A DNA stretch of 64,000 nucleotides from assembly GCF_004014875.1 (NCBI RefSeq), contig NZ_CP034929.1, forward strand, positions 1,116,001 to 1,180,000. Direction: 5' to 3'. Shown one piece after another: positions 12,323 to 20,667 of this stretch. This stretch comes from Nocardioides yefusunii. GTDB taxonomy: Bacteria > Actinomycetota > Actinomycetes > Propionibacteriales > Nocardioidaceae. The notes below the pieces were generated by a model. That model was not told where the DNA came from, searched no databases, and was given only the letters and a program-made list of their open reading frames with translations. Positions within the stretch are counted from its first letter, which is position 1; the number at the start of each line of letters is the position of its first letter. The translations under genes were made by a program, and so were the position numbers.

Positions 12323-12360
12323 GATAAGGCTTGCCTAAGTATGGTTAGGCAAGCCTTATC
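12323..12360. promoter_or_regulatory. DtxR/IdeR-type iron box (double)
   Basis: Perfect inverted repeat: 16-bp arms (12323-12338 and 12345-12360) with a 6-base centre. Each arm contains TTAGGCAAGCCTTA or its complement, resembling the actinobacterial DtxR/IdeR consensus TTAGGTTAGSCTAACCTAA, so two dimers could bind. It covers the expected -35 region of the next gene, whose -10 is TACGGT at 12367-12372. Repression by Fe2+-loaded IdeR is inferred. Confidence 0.7.
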
Positions 12361-12378
12361 TCGTGCTACGGTCTCTCC

Positions 12379-12585
12379 ATGGGCAAGGGCAAGAAGGAGA
12401 AGCAGGCAGTCGCCAAGCTTCCCAAGAAGAAGTGCTGTGAGTCGAAGACCAAGTGCGGCCGTTGCCCCCTGCGCATGCTCAAGGAGGGCACGCTCCCGGC
12501 TGGGTACACCGTCCACAAGCGGCACCTGGTCAAGGTGAGCGAGCTGGACGCGATCAAGGCGAAGAAGGCGGCCAAGGCAGCCTGA
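12379..12585 (+). CDS. Small lysine/cysteine-rich protein, iron-box controlled
   Basis: A 68-residue, highly basic protein with a compact cysteine cluster C19, C20, C26, C29 (CC-x5-C-x2-CP) flanked by lysine-rich tails. The pattern suggests a metal site (Fe-S or Zn); no enzyme motif is seen. The start is fixed by a leaderless arrangement: TACGGT ends six bases before ATG and there is no ribosome site. The perfect iron-box palindrome just upstream implies expression under iron limitation. It could be a metal-handling or regulatory miniprotein; the family is conserved-hypothetical to my knowledge. Confidence 0.8.
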   Translation: MGKGKKEKQAVAKLPKKKCCESKTKCGRCPLRMLKEGTLPAGYTVHKRHLVKVSELDAIKAKKAAKAA

Positions 12586-12744
12586 TCGACCGCACCTCGC
12601 CCGGGCCGGATCGCGGTGGTTCCGGTGGGTGGAACGCCGGTTACGTCTGTGCTACGGCTTCTCCAAGAAGCTCTGGGTTCTCTAGTCGGGTCGTTTTCTG
12701 ATCACTAACTTCCAGAACGTCAGACGACGTCCTTGGGAGGAAGC

Positions 12745-13707
12745 ATGAAGCGTTTCGTTGCCGCAGTACTCGGTTCGATGTCGGTGGCTCTCGCCGGTCT
12801 GGTGCCGTTGACCTCGGGGGGCACGGCGGTGGCTGCCGATGCCTCATGTGCGGGGTACTCGTCGGTGGGCAGCACCTGCACCAACGCCCAGCGCACCATT
12901 GCGGGGGAGTCCCGGAGCACTGACTGGTATGTGCCCACAGGCACGGCGAGTGCCGTGATGGTCTTCCAGAACGGGTTCTCCCGCAACTGTGCCCACCTGC
13001 GCGGCACGAGCAAGGCGATCGCCGAGAAGGGCGTGATGGTCGTCTGCGTCAATGGCGACATGACCGCCGGTGCGCCGGAGCTTGCCAATCGGGTGGCCGA
13101 GGCTGTCGCTGCCGGAACCCTGACCCCTCCCGCAGGGCGTGCCATGCCCACCAAGGTGATCGCCGGTGGCCACTCGGCCGGTGGCCACTTCGCAGGCCGC
13201 TTCGGTGCACGCCTCTCGGAGCTCGCTCCGAGCCGTCTCCAGGGTGCCGTGCTCTTCGATCCCGTCGCCCAGTCCGGGTTCACTGCGGATCTGGAGGCCA
13301 TCTCCGACGGCGGTGCTCGCCCGGTGGTCTCGGTCGCCGCGCGCCCGAGCGTCTCCAATCTCTTCAACAACTCCTACGGTGCCCTCAACGGCCTCGCGAA
13401 CGGGTTCGTCGGGATCCAGCTGGTCTGGGAGAAGTACACCCTTGGGTTCCCGGTCGGCGGCTCGTGTCACACCGACGTGGAGGGTGAGAACACCGATTTC
13501 CTGGGCTCTGCCAGTGGCCTGTGCAGTCCCAACGCCACGCAGACCTCGCGCCTGCGCGACTTCGGCTCCACGTGGGCCCGCGACATCGCCATCGGTACGC
13601 GTACGGCTGCCTACTGGTGCACCGACAAGAACGTCGTCTCGACCTGCGGGTCCAAGGTGAAGGACTTGGTCGACCGTTCGCTCCCGGTCGCCGCGCCCAT
13701 TCGCTGA
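12745..13707 (+). CDS. Secreted alpha/beta hydrolase
   Basis: A 320-residue exported protein. The Sec signal peptide comprises MKR, a hydrophobic core to about residue 22 and a cleavage-like AVAADA near 31. The mature part has the nucleophile elbow GHSAGG with S144, and several cysteines (including CAGY..C near the new N-terminus and two near the C-terminus) likely to form disulfides outside the cell. Substrate unknown; an esterase or lipase-like role is inferred. ATG at 12745 has GGGAGGA seven bases upstream. A convergent terminator follows. Confidence 0.8.
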   Translation: MKRFVAAVLGSMSVALAGLVPLTSGGTAVAADASCAGYSSVGSTCTNAQRTIAGESRSTDWYVPTGTASAVMVFQNGFSRNCAHLRGTSKAIAEKGVMVVCVNGDMTAGAPELANRVAEAVAAGTLTPPAGRAMPTKVIAGGHSAGGHFAGRFGARLSELAPSRLQGAVLFDPVAQSGFTADLEAISDGGARPVVSVAARPSVSNLFNNSYGALNGLANGFVGIQLVWEKYTLGFPVGGSCHTDVEGENTDFLGSASGLCSPNATQTSRLRDFGSTWARDIAIGTRTAAYWCTDKNVVSTCGSKVKDLVDRSLPVAAPIR

Positions 13708-13726
13708 CCCTGCTCACGATGCGCCG

Positions 13727-13761
13727 GAGGCCCGGACTGACCTGACGTCGGTCCGGGCCTC
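13727..13761. terminator. Bidirectional terminator
   Basis: A 15-bp stem (13727-13741 with 13747-13761, one G-T pair) and 5-base loop between the converging secreted hydrolase and nucS. Confidence 0.7.
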
Positions 13762-13783
13762 GGGTGCAAGTGTTCGGGGTGGT

Positions 13784-14467
13784 TCAGAAGAGCCGCTCGG
13801 ACGGGTCGTCCATGCCGCGCAGCAGGTTGTAGTCGACCAGAGCACAGGTGATGCCGCGGTCCTCGGCGAGTACGCGCGCCTGCGGCTTGATCAGCTGGGC
13901 GGCGAAGATGCCACGGACCGGGCCCTTGACCGTCAGCAGCGGGTCGCGGTTGAGGAGCTCGAGGTAGCGGGTGAGTTGCTCGACGCCGTCGATCTCGCCC
14001 CGACGCTTGATCTCCACGGCGACGTGCAGGCCGTCGGAGTCGCGGCACATCAGGTCGACCGGGCCGATGGCGGTCGTGTACTCGCGGCGTACGAGGCTGA
14101 GGCCGTCGTGGAGCGTCGCGGGGTGCTCGGCCAGGAGTTCCTGGAGGTGCTTCTCGACGCCGTCCTTCTGCAGGCCCGGGTCGATGCCGAGGTCGTGAGA
14201 GGAGTCGTGGTGGACCTCGGTGATGACGATGCGCAGGGTGTCGTCGGTCTTCGAGGTGACTGTCCACTCCATCTGGCCGTCGACGGTGAGGTCCTCCTGG
14301 ACAGTGCACGGGGGCGACATCCAGTTGAGCGGCTTGTAGGAGCCGCCGTCGCTGTGGACCAGCACGGAACCGTCAGCCTTGAGCATCAGGACACGCTTGG
14401 CGGACGGCAGGTGCGCGGTCAGGCGACCGGCGTAGTCGATCTGGCAGGTGGCGACGACGATTCTCAC
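13784..14467 (-). CDS. nucS: Mismatch-specific endonuclease NucS/EndoMS
   Basis: Cleaves DNA at mismatches and provides non-canonical mismatch repair in actinobacteria and some archaea lacking MutS/MutL. In this 227-residue protein the PD-(D/E)xK triad is visible as D138 (GPVD), E152 and K154 (VEIK), with the same spacing as in archaeal NucS. The N-terminal half is the dimerisation domain. The C-terminus (MDDPSERLF) may supply the hydrophobic tail used for beta-clamp binding. A TAGATT box (14476-14481, minus strand) lies eight bases before the GTG start, again leaderless. Confidence 0.95.
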   Translation of the reverse strand: MRIVVATCQIDYAGRLTAHLPSAKRVLMLKADGSVLVHSDGGSYKPLNWMSPPCTVQEDLTVDGQMEWTVTSKTDDTLRIVITEVHHDSSHDLGIDPGLQKDGVEKHLQELLAEHPATLHDGLSLVRREYTTAIGPVDLMCRDSDGLHVAVEIKRRGEIDGVEQLTRYLELLNRDPLLTVKGPVRGIFAAQLIKPQARVLAEDRGITCALVDYNLLRGMDDPSERLF

Positions 14468-14607
14468 GTCGGAGCAATCTACCGGTGTGGAGCCGGTGGA
14501 GTGGCTTCCTGACTCTGCGCGTCATCGATCGGTGACGTCATGCGCGCCGGATGGGCCGACCGGGTCAATGTGTCCTGCTTCACACTGATTGCACCGCCGC
14601 GACTATT

Positions 14608-14626
14608 GTTACCGGTTGGTAGTAAC
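14608..14626. promoter_or_regulatory. Inverted repeat GTTAC-N9-GTAAC, candidate operator
   Basis: Five-base arms around a 9-base centre, which itself lies over TACC-GGTT-GGTA (a palindrome of the TetR-operator type). It lies directly before the 3-hydroxyacyl-CoA dehydrogenase start and just after a possible -10 (TATTGT, 14604-14609). Regulator unknown. Confidence 0.45.
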
Positions 14627-14629
14627 GGA

Positions 14630-15823
14630 ATGATGCCGCTCATGACCGAGACCGCGCTCAGCAGCGAGCAGATCACTGACACGCTCGTCCTGCCGTATCT
14701 GAACCACGCCCTGAACATGTATGCCGAGGGCTACGCGTCCCGCGTCGACATCGACGCCGCCATGCGTTTCGGCTGCGGCTACCCCGTGGGCCCGCTGACC
14801 GCTGCGGAGCAGATCGGTCTGACGCAGGTGCGCGACGGACTGGCTGCGCTCTTCGCTGCCACCGGTGACGAGCTCCACCGCCCCGCACCGCTGCTGGAGT
14901 CACTGGTCGCCGAGGGGGCCACCTCCCTCTCCGCTCAGGGCAGCACCGAGGGTGCGGCTGCTCCGGAGTTCAAGCACGAGATCCGTACCGTCGGCGTCGT
15001 CGGGACCGGCACCATGGCGTCGGGCATCGTGGAGGTGTTTGCCAAGGGTGGCTACGACGTCGTGTACGTCGGACGCACCCAGGAGAAGCTCGACGGCGTC
15101 GTCGCCGGGATCACCACGTCGCTCGACAAGGCGATCGCCCGCGGCAAGTTCACCGAGGAGGGCAAGGCCGAGGTGCTGGCTCGCCTCACCGGCGCCATCA
15201 CGCGCGAAGCGCTCTCCGATGTCGACCTCGTCGTCGAGGCCATCGCCGAGGACCTCGACGTCAAGACCGAGCTGTTCGCTGACCTCGACCGGATCACCAA
15301 GCCGGGTGCCGTCCTGGCCACCACGACCTCCTCGCTGCCGATCAGCCAGTGCGCCGCCGCGACCTCGCGTCCCGAGTCGGTCATCGGCATGCACTTCTTC
15401 AACCCGGCCCCGGTGATGAAGCTGGTGGAGGTGGTCACCACTGAGCAGACCGCAGCCGAGGTCGACGAGACCACGCGTGCGCTCTGTGCTGCGCTGGGCA
15501 AGGTCGCCGTCTCGTGCGGGGACCGCGCCGGGTTCATCGTCAACGCCCTGCTCTTCCCCTACCTCAACGACGCGATCAAGCTGCACCAGACCGGCGTCGA
15601 GCTCGACGTCGTCAACACGGCCGTCAAGGAGCAGGCGAAGTTCCCGATGGGGCCCTTCGAACTGCTGGACGTCGTGGGCAACGACGTCTCCCTGGCGATC
15701 CAGAAGGAACTGCACACCGAGTTCAAGCACGACGGGTTCGCTCCCGCGCCGTTGTTGGAGCAGGTCGTCGCTGAGGGCCGCCTGGGTCGCAAGACCAAGC
15801 GCGGATTCCACGACTACGCGTGA
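14630..15823 (+). CDS. 3-hydroxybutyryl-CoA dehydrogenase-type protein with extra N-terminal 3HCDH_C domain
   Basis: NAD-dependent oxidation or formation of 3-hydroxyacyl-CoA. The 397-residue chain has an unusual order: an N-terminal copy of the 3HCDH C-terminal domain (about 15-95; GYASRVDIDAAMRFG, YPVGPL), then the Rossmann domain with VGVVGTGTMASG at 121-132, then the usual C-terminal domain (GFIVNALLFPYLN, KFPMGPFELLD). The catalytic GMHFFNP segment is present. It would make 3-hydroxybutyryl-CoA for the crotonase and Ccr nearby. ATG at 14630, 14633 or 14642 could be the start; no strong ribosome site decides. Confidence 0.85.
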   Translation: MMPLMTETALSSEQITDTLVLPYLNHALNMYAEGYASRVDIDAAMRFGCGYPVGPLTAAEQIGLTQVRDGLAALFAATGDELHRPAPLLESLVAEGATSLSAQGSTEGAAAPEFKHEIRTVGVVGTGTMASGIVEVFAKGGYDVVYVGRTQEKLDGVVAGITTSLDKAIARGKFTEEGKAEVLARLTGAITREALSDVDLVVEAIAEDLDVKTELFADLDRITKPGAVLATTTSSLPISQCAAATSRPESVIGMHFFNPAPVMKLVEVVTTEQTAAEVDETTRALCAALGKVAVSCGDRAGFIVNALLFPYLNDAIKLHQTGVELDVVNTAVKEQAKFPMGPFELLDVVGNDVSLAIQKELHTEFKHDGFAPAPLLEQVVAEGRLGRKTKRGFHDYA

Positions 15824-15838
15824 GCGCTGACCTCACCT

Positions 15839-15880
15839 CGCGGCGATGCCCGCACCCGCACGGGTGTGGGCATCGCCGCG
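15839..15880. terminator. Terminator after the dehydrogenase gene
   Basis: A 19-bp stem with one G-T pair (15839-15857 with 15862-15880) and a 4-base loop, 15 bases after the stop codon. Confidence 0.7.
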
Positions 15881-15948
15881 TCCGGACTGCGGTCGGTCGG
15901 TGCTGCGTGCGCGCACGTGACCTTGTGCCCGCGTCCTAGGCTCAGAGC

Positions 15949-16725
15949 ATGATCCTCGTGCTGTTGATCCTCCTCGGAGCCATTGCTGCGGTCGTGATCT
16001 CGTCCAACCGCTCGAAGCAGAAGCAGGCCGAGCTTGCCGAGGCCGAGCTGGCCCCGGTGCGCCGCCTCGTGGAGGAGGACATCACCGCCTTGGGCGTGGA
16101 GCTCCAGGAACTCGACTTCGAGATGGCCGGTCGGGCCCTCGACGCCGGCGCCGCGTCGGACTACCAGCGCGCGCTCGACGCCTACGAAGCGTCCAAGGTC
16201 GCAGCCGGCCAGCTGACCGCGCCCGACCAGGTCAAGCACGTCACCGAGATCCTCGAGGACGGGCGTTACGCCATGGCATGCGTCCGAGCGCGGGTGGAGG
16301 GGCGTGCTCTCCCGACGCGACGTCCGCCCTGTTTCTTCGACGCCAGGCACGGACTGTCTGTCGCTGACGTCTCCTGGACCCCGCCCGGAGGCGCAGTGCG
16401 CGAGGTCCCTGCCTGTGCCCTCGACGCCGAGCGCGTCCGTGCCGGTGCTGAGCCCGACGTCCGCAAGGTCATGGTCGGGGCCCAGCGCGTCCCCTACTGG
16501 CAGGGTGGCAAGGCCTACCAGCCCTACGCCGCCGGCTACTACGGCGGCTTCGGACCGATGCAGTGGATGTTCATGGGCATGATGTTCTCCGGCGGCCTCG
16601 AGGGCCTGGGGAACGTCATCGGTGGCGTCGGTGAGGGCATCGGTGACGCGTTCGAGGGGATCGGTGACGGCATCGGCGGGATCTTCGACGGCATCGGTGA
16701 CATGTTCGACGGCTTCGGCGACTGA
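15949..16725 (+). CDS. Membrane-anchored protein with CFFD-HG motif and Gly-rich repeat tail
   Basis: A 258-residue protein of no recognised function. Seen: an N-terminal membrane helix (1-18), a helical acidic region, a Cys/His segment PCFFDARHG with a later Cys (VPACALD), reminiscent of a metal-binding knuckle, an aromatic YQPYAAGYYGG stretch, and a C-terminal tail repeating GIGD/GIFDG units about every seven residues that could form an amphipathic surface. A TAGGCT box (15937-15942) lies six bases before ATG, so it is probably leaderless. It stands alone between terminator-flanked genes. Confidence 0.7.
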   Translation: MILVLLILLGAIAAVVISSNRSKQKQAELAEAELAPVRRLVEEDITALGVELQELDFEMAGRALDAGAASDYQRALDAYEASKVAAGQLTAPDQVKHVTEILEDGRYAMACVRARVEGRALPTRRPPCFFDARHGLSVADVSWTPPGGAVREVPACALDAERVRAGAEPDVRKVMVGAQRVPYWQGGKAYQPYAAGYYGGFGPMQWMFMGMMFSGGLEGLGNVIGGVGEGIGDAFEGIGDGIGGIFDGIGDMFDGFGD

Positions 16726-16769
16726 CCCGCCCTGTCGTCGGTCTCGTTCGCGTCCGGGACAATGGGTCC

Positions 16770-17579
16770 GTGACGACTGACGACGCGCTGACGCTGCACA
16801 CCACCCGACTCTCCGACGAGGGTGCCGATCTGGTGTTCCTGCACGGACTGTTCGGGCAGGGACGCAACTGGACGGCCATCGGGAAGAAGTTCACCCACGA
16901 CCACGCCGTGCTCCTGGTCGACCTGCCCAACCACGGACAGTCCCCGTGGACCGACAGCGTTGACCTCGTCGCCGACGCGGACCGGCTGGCGGCCCTGCTG
17001 GCCCCGCGCGTCGCCGAGCGCGGCCCGGTCATCCTGGTGGGCCACAGCATGGGCGGCAAGGTCGCCATGCTCGCCGCACTGCGCCACCCGACGCTCGTCG
17101 AACGTCTCGTGGTCGTCGACATCGCGCCCGTTCCCTACGCCCACATGGACGAGTTCACCGGGTACATCGACGGGATGCTCGGCATGGATCTGACGGCGAT
17201 CGCCAATCGCACCGACGCCGACGAAGCGCTGCGGGGTGCCGTCCCGTCGACCTTCGTCCGCGGATTCCTGCTGCAGAACCTCAAGCGCGACGGTGCCGGC
17301 TGGCGCTGGCAGGCCAACCTCGAGGTCCTGCGTGAACGCCTCGAGGGCGTCGGGAACTGGCCCGCAGCCTGGTCTGAGGCAGAGCCGTTCCAGCGTCCAG
17401 TGCTGTGGATCTCCGGCGGCGACTCCCACTACGTCACTGACGAGTACGTCCCTGCGATGGAAGCACTGTTCCCGCGGGTGCGTCGAGTCGCGGTCAAGAA
17501 CTCAGGGCACTACCCGCACACGCAGCAGCCCGAGGTCTTCGTCGAGATCCTGCGCCGCTTCGTCGACGCCCGCCGCTGA
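16770..17579 (+). CDS. Alpha/beta hydrolase (YbfF-like esterase)
   Basis: A 269-residue cytosolic hydrolase. Oxyanion-hole motif LVFLHGLFGQGRNW near residue 25, nucleophile elbow GHSMGG near 94, an acidic residue in WISGGDSHYV, and the catalytic His in NSGHYPHTQQP. It matches the YbfF/abhydrolase acyl-ester hydrolase branch; the natural substrate is unknown. GTG at 16770 is the only sensible start. A strong convergent terminator follows. Confidence 0.85.
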   Translation: MTTDDALTLHTTRLSDEGADLVFLHGLFGQGRNWTAIGKKFTHDHAVLLVDLPNHGQSPWTDSVDLVADADRLAALLAPRVAERGPVILVGHSMGGKVAMLAALRHPTLVERLVVVDIAPVPYAHMDEFTGYIDGMLGMDLTAIANRTDADEALRGAVPSTFVRGFLLQNLKRDGAGWRWQANLEVLRERLEGVGNWPAAWSEAEPFQRPVLWISGGDSHYVTDEYVPAMEALFPRVRRVAVKNSGHYPHTQQPEVFVEILRRFVDARR

Positions 17580-17613
17580 GCCCGGTCCGCGTTTGCTCGT
17601 CGGGCCGGGAACG

Positions 17614-17649
17614 CGACAGGGCCGCACCGTGAACGGTGCGGCCCTGTCG
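17614..17649. terminator. Bidirectional terminator
   Basis: Perfect stem of about 16 bp (from 17614 with 17649) around a tiny centre, between the converging esterase and coiled-coil genes. Confidence 0.75.
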
Positions 17650-17676
17650 TCGTCTTGAGCAGTGCTGGGCTCGAAC

Positions 17677-18849
17677 TCAGTCCTCGTCGCCGAAACCGGC
17701 CACGACGTCGCGCAGAGCGCCGAGCTGGGAGGTGATGGCGTCGCGACGCTTGATCAGGCGCTCCACCTCGGTCTTGAGGTCGGCGAGCTCGCGCTCGGCG
17801 TCCGCGTGGCCGGCGGCGGCGATCGCCTCGGCCTGGGTCTTGGCGGAGTTCACGATCTGCTGGGCCTCGCGGCGAGCGCGGGACAGGGTTGTCTCGGCCT
17901 CGCTCGACGCGGCCTGACGTGCGGCCGTGGCGGCCGTGGTGGCGTCGCTGGCGCGCTTCTCGGCGCCGGCGGCACGCTCCTCGGCCTCCTTGACCAGACG
18001 CGAGGTCTCGGCCAGGGCGTTGCTGTGGTGCTCGGCGGCCTCCTTGGCGAGGCGCTCCTTCTCGACGGCGAGAGTGCGTCGGGCCTCGGCGACCTCGCGG
18101 TCGGCGGCAGCGCGTGCCTGCTCGGCCTCGCGGGTGGCGGTGGTGCGCAGTTCCTGCGCCTCCTGCTGGGCGGCGAGGCGCATCTGGTCTGCCTCGCGCT
18201 GCGCGGAGGCGCGAAGGTCGTCGGCCTCGGCGCGTGCGATCACGCGCTCCTGCTCGGCGTCGGCGAGGACGCGGTCGCGGGTCTCGTCGAGTTCCTTGAG
18301 CTGGACGACGCGCATGTCCTCGGCCTCACGCTCGGCCTCGGCGCGGATCACCGTGGCGTCGCGCTGGGCCTGCTCGAGCATCTCGGCGACCTCGCGCTGG
18401 GCTGCGGCGCGCACGTCGGCGGCCTCGTCCTCGGCGAGGCGCAGCATGGAGGCGGCGCGGCCGCCCAGGCCCGCGTACGTGGGGTTCTCGGCCTCGGAGA
18501 GCTGCGAGCGGCTCTGGTCGAGCTCGGCCTGCAGAGCGGCCACGCGCTGCTCGGCCGCACCGACGCGCTGCTCGAGGCTGGCGGCAGCGGTGACGATCTG
18601 GCGCAGATGCCCGTCGACCTGGTCGGGGTCGTAGCCGCGACGCACGAAGGCGAACTGCGGGGGAGCGGGGACGGCAGGGGCTCCCTGGGGGGCGTTGCCC
18701 ACCACGCGGGCCGGCGTGGCGGCGATCGCGGGCTGCACCTGGGTCCGTTCCGCGGGGGGAGTGCTCCGGGACTCGATCCGCTGGGTCTTCTGCTCAGGAG
18801 CCCCCGTGGACTTCTGGTCGAAGATGGACAGGCCTTCGTCGCGGCTCAT
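17677..18849 (-). CDS. Scy/DivIVA-like coiled-coil polarity protein
   Basis: A 390-residue protein: a Pro/Ala-rich disordered N-terminus (1-65), a DivIVA-type membrane-targeting motif (66-86, FVRRGYDPDQVDGHL), then about 280 residues of nearly uninterrupted Ala/Glu/Arg coiled coil. This is the layout of the Scy/FilP/DivIVA group that organises polar growth in actinobacteria, often annotated cellulose-binding protein. In Streptomyces, scy and filP sit beside the epimerase, thiolase and meaB genes, as here. The ribosome site AAAGGG is about ten bases before ATG. Whether it acts in polar growth in this organism is inferred. Confidence 0.8.
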   Translation of the reverse strand: MSRDEGLSIFDQKSTGAPEQKTQRIESRSTPPAERTQVQPAIAATPARVVGNAPQGAPAVPAPPQFAFVRRGYDPDQVDGHLRQIVTAAASLEQRVGAAEQRVAALQAELDQSRSQLSEAENPTYAGLGGRAASMLRLAEDEAADVRAAAQREVAEMLEQAQRDATVIRAEAEREAEDMRVVQLKELDETRDRVLADAEQERVIARAEADDLRASAQREADQMRLAAQQEAQELRTTATREAEQARAAADREVAEARRTLAVEKERLAKEAAEHHSNALAETSRLVKEAEERAAGAEKRASDATTAATAARQAASSEAETTLSRARREAQQIVNSAKTQAEAIAAAGHADAERELADLKTEVERLIKRRDAITSQLGALRDVVAGFGDED

Positions 18850-18989
18850 GTGCTCGACACCCTTTCAAGAAGTGCTTCAGCCGGGTTTCCCCTGCTGCTC
18901 TCTCCAGTGTGACTGATGGGAGGTGAGGACGGGCGACGGCTCGCGAAACAGAGGCTGTGAGATCAAGAAAGTCCCGGTCTGCGGACGCG

Positions 18990-19027
18990 CCTCAGGGGCG
19001 GAGGACCGGAGTCTCCCGCCCCTGAGG
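18990..19027 (-). terminator. ccr terminator
   Basis: Perfect 12-bp stem (18990-19001 with 19016-19027) with a 14-base loop, 50 bases past the ccr stop on the minus strand. Confidence 0.55.
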
Positions 19028-19076
19028 GAGGAACGGCGTGTGGTGATGTCTGGCCTGCTGGATCGGACCCGCTGGA

Positions 19077-20417
19077 TCAGACGCCGCGGAAGCGGTTGAT
19101 CTCGGTGATGTGACGCGCCCGCTTTTCCTCGTCCAGGACACCCAGACCCTCCTGGGGAGCCAGGCAGAGGACGCCGACCTTGCCCTGGTGGGAGTTCTTG
19201 TGAACGTCGAGCGAGGCCTGACCGACCTCGTCGAGGGAGTACACGCGCGACAGCGTGGGGTGGATCTTGCCCTGGGCGATCAGGCGGTTGGCCTCCCACG
19301 ACTCGCGGTAGTTGGCGAAGTGCGAGGAGACGATGCGCTTGAGGTTCATCCACAGGTAGCGGTTGTCGTACTCGTGCATGTAGCCCGAGGTGGAGGCACA
19401 GGTGGTGATGACGCCGCCCTTGCGGGTCACGAAGACCGAGGCTCCGAAGGTTTCACGGCCCGGGTGCTCGAAGACGATGTCGATGTCCTCGCCGCCGGTG
19501 AGCTCGCGGATCTTGGCGCCGAAGCGCTTCCACTCCTTCGGGTTCTGCTTCGTCCCCTCCTCGTTCCAGAACTGGTAGTTCTCCTCGGAGCGGTTGATGA
19601 TCAGCTCGGCTCCCATGGAGCGGGCGATCTTGGCCTTCTCCTCGTTGGAGACCACGCAGACCGGGGTGGCGCCACCGTTGAGCGCGTACTGCGTCGCGAA
19701 GCCGCCGAGGCCGCCGGAGGCGCCCCAGACGAGGACGTTGTCGCCCTGCTTCATGTTGCCGCCGTTGGCCGAGACGAGCTGGCGGTAGGCGGTGGCGTTG
19801 ACCAGGCCGGGCGAGGCCGCCTCTTCCCACGTGAGGTGCTCGGGCTTGGGCATGAGCTGGTTGGCCTTGACCAGGGCGATGTGCGCGAGGCCGCCGAAGT
19901 TGGTCTCGAAGCCCCAGATTCGCTGCTCGGTGTCGAGCATCGTGTCGTTGTGGCCGTCCGGGCCTTCGAGGTCCACCGAGAGGCAGTGGGCGACGACGCG
20001 GTCGCCCGCGTGCCACTTCTGCACGCCGGGGCCGGTCTTGAGGACGACGCCGGAGAGGTCGGAGCCGACGATGTGCTTGTCGAGGTCGTGGCGCTTGCCC
20101 AGGGGGCCGGTGCGACCGAGGCGCTCCAGGAAGCCGAAGGTGGAGACGGGCTCGAAGATCGAGGTCCACACGGTGTTGTAGTTGATGGCCGAGGCCATGA
20201 CGGCCACGAGGGCCTCGCCCGGGCCGAGCTCGGGGAGTGCGACCTCGTCGACGTGCAGGGACTTGCGCGGGTCCTTGTCGCGGCTGGCGACGCCGTCGAA
20301 CATGTCGACCTCGTCCTTGCGGACGAAGGCAGCCCGGTAGGACTCGGGCAGTTCGAGGTTCGCGAAGTCGTCGGCGGTGGCGTTGCCGGACTGGATCGCT
20401 TCGAGGATGTTCTGCAC
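19077..20417 (-). CDS. ccr: Crotonyl-CoA carboxylase/reductase
   Basis: Reductively carboxylates crotonyl-CoA with NADPH and CO2 to (2S)-ethylmalonyl-CoA, the signature enzyme of the ethylmalonyl-CoA pathway and of extender-unit supply. The 446-residue MDR-family protein shows the Ccr-specific N-terminus, SAINYNTVWTSIFEP, GSDLSGVV, the nucleotide site VWGASGGLGGFATQYA, and the CO2-pocket region IVFEHPGRETFGASVFV. GTG at 20417 is set by AGGAGAG upstream. The 250-bp leader carries a palindrome and a CRP-like site, listed separately. Confidence 0.97.
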   Translation of the reverse strand: MQNILEAIQSGNATADDFANLELPESYRAAFVRKDEVDMFDGVASRDKDPRKSLHVDEVALPELGPGEALVAVMASAINYNTVWTSIFEPVSTFGFLERLGRTGPLGKRHDLDKHIVGSDLSGVVLKTGPGVQKWHAGDRVVAHCLSVDLEGPDGHNDTMLDTEQRIWGFETNFGGLAHIALVKANQLMPKPEHLTWEEAASPGLVNATAYRQLVSANGGNMKQGDNVLVWGASGGLGGFATQYALNGGATPVCVVSNEEKAKIARSMGAELIINRSEENYQFWNEEGTKQNPKEWKRFGAKIRELTGGEDIDIVFEHPGRETFGASVFVTRKGGVITTCASTSGYMHEYDNRYLWMNLKRIVSSHFANYRESWEANRLIAQGKIHPTLSRVYSLDEVGQASLDVHKNSHQGKVGVLCLAPQEGLGVLDEEKRARHITEINRFRGV

Positions 20418-20454
20418 GGATCTCTCCTAGAGGTGCTCGTGAGCTTCGCCGGGA

Positions 20455-20474
20455 AGGTTATGCACCAGTAACCT
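20455..20474 (-). promoter_or_regulatory. Palindrome AGGTTA-N8-TAACCT upstream of ccr
   Basis: Six-base arms; the inner 16 bases GTTATGCACCAGTAAC match 13 of 16 positions of a palindrome before the secreted-protein gene at 30293. In both cases the 16-mer sits 38-39 bases before the start codon. Operator or promoter element; regulator unknown. Confidence 0.5.
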
Positions 20475-20488
20475 CCACCGGGGAGAAC

Positions 20489-20504
20489 TATGATCCAAGT
20501 CACA
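20489..20504 (-). promoter_or_regulatory. CRP/GlxR-like site upstream of ccr
   Basis: TATGA-N6-TCACA, one mismatch from the CRP/GlxR consensus TGTGA-N6-TCACA, 72 bases before the ccr start. cAMP-dependent control of acetate-type metabolism would fit, but this is inference. Confidence 0.5.
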
Positions 20505-20605
20505 CGAATGGTCTGGATCTTGAGCGTCCCTGGGCGAGAAGTGGGCGTGTCGCGGATGGTTCGGGGGACGAGTGTGCAGGGGGCGTCGAAGCCCCGGAAA
20601 TGCCG

Positions 20606-20639
20606 CGAGAGCCGGACCTCGGTGAGGTTCCGGCTCTCG
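20606..20639 (-). terminator. Epimerase gene terminator
   Basis: A stem of 15 paired bases with one bulge (20606-20620 with 20624-20639), 29 bases past the epimerase stop on the minus strand. Confidence 0.65.
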
Positions 20640-20667
20640 GGAGATGCTGCGTCGAACGGGGCAGGAA

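Noticed and set aside
12323..12360. Intrinsic terminator after ecm
   Set aside because: The stem is moderately AT-rich, no T-run follows, it overlaps a promoter and it matches DtxR/IdeR half-sites; an operator is more likely, though dual use cannot be excluded.
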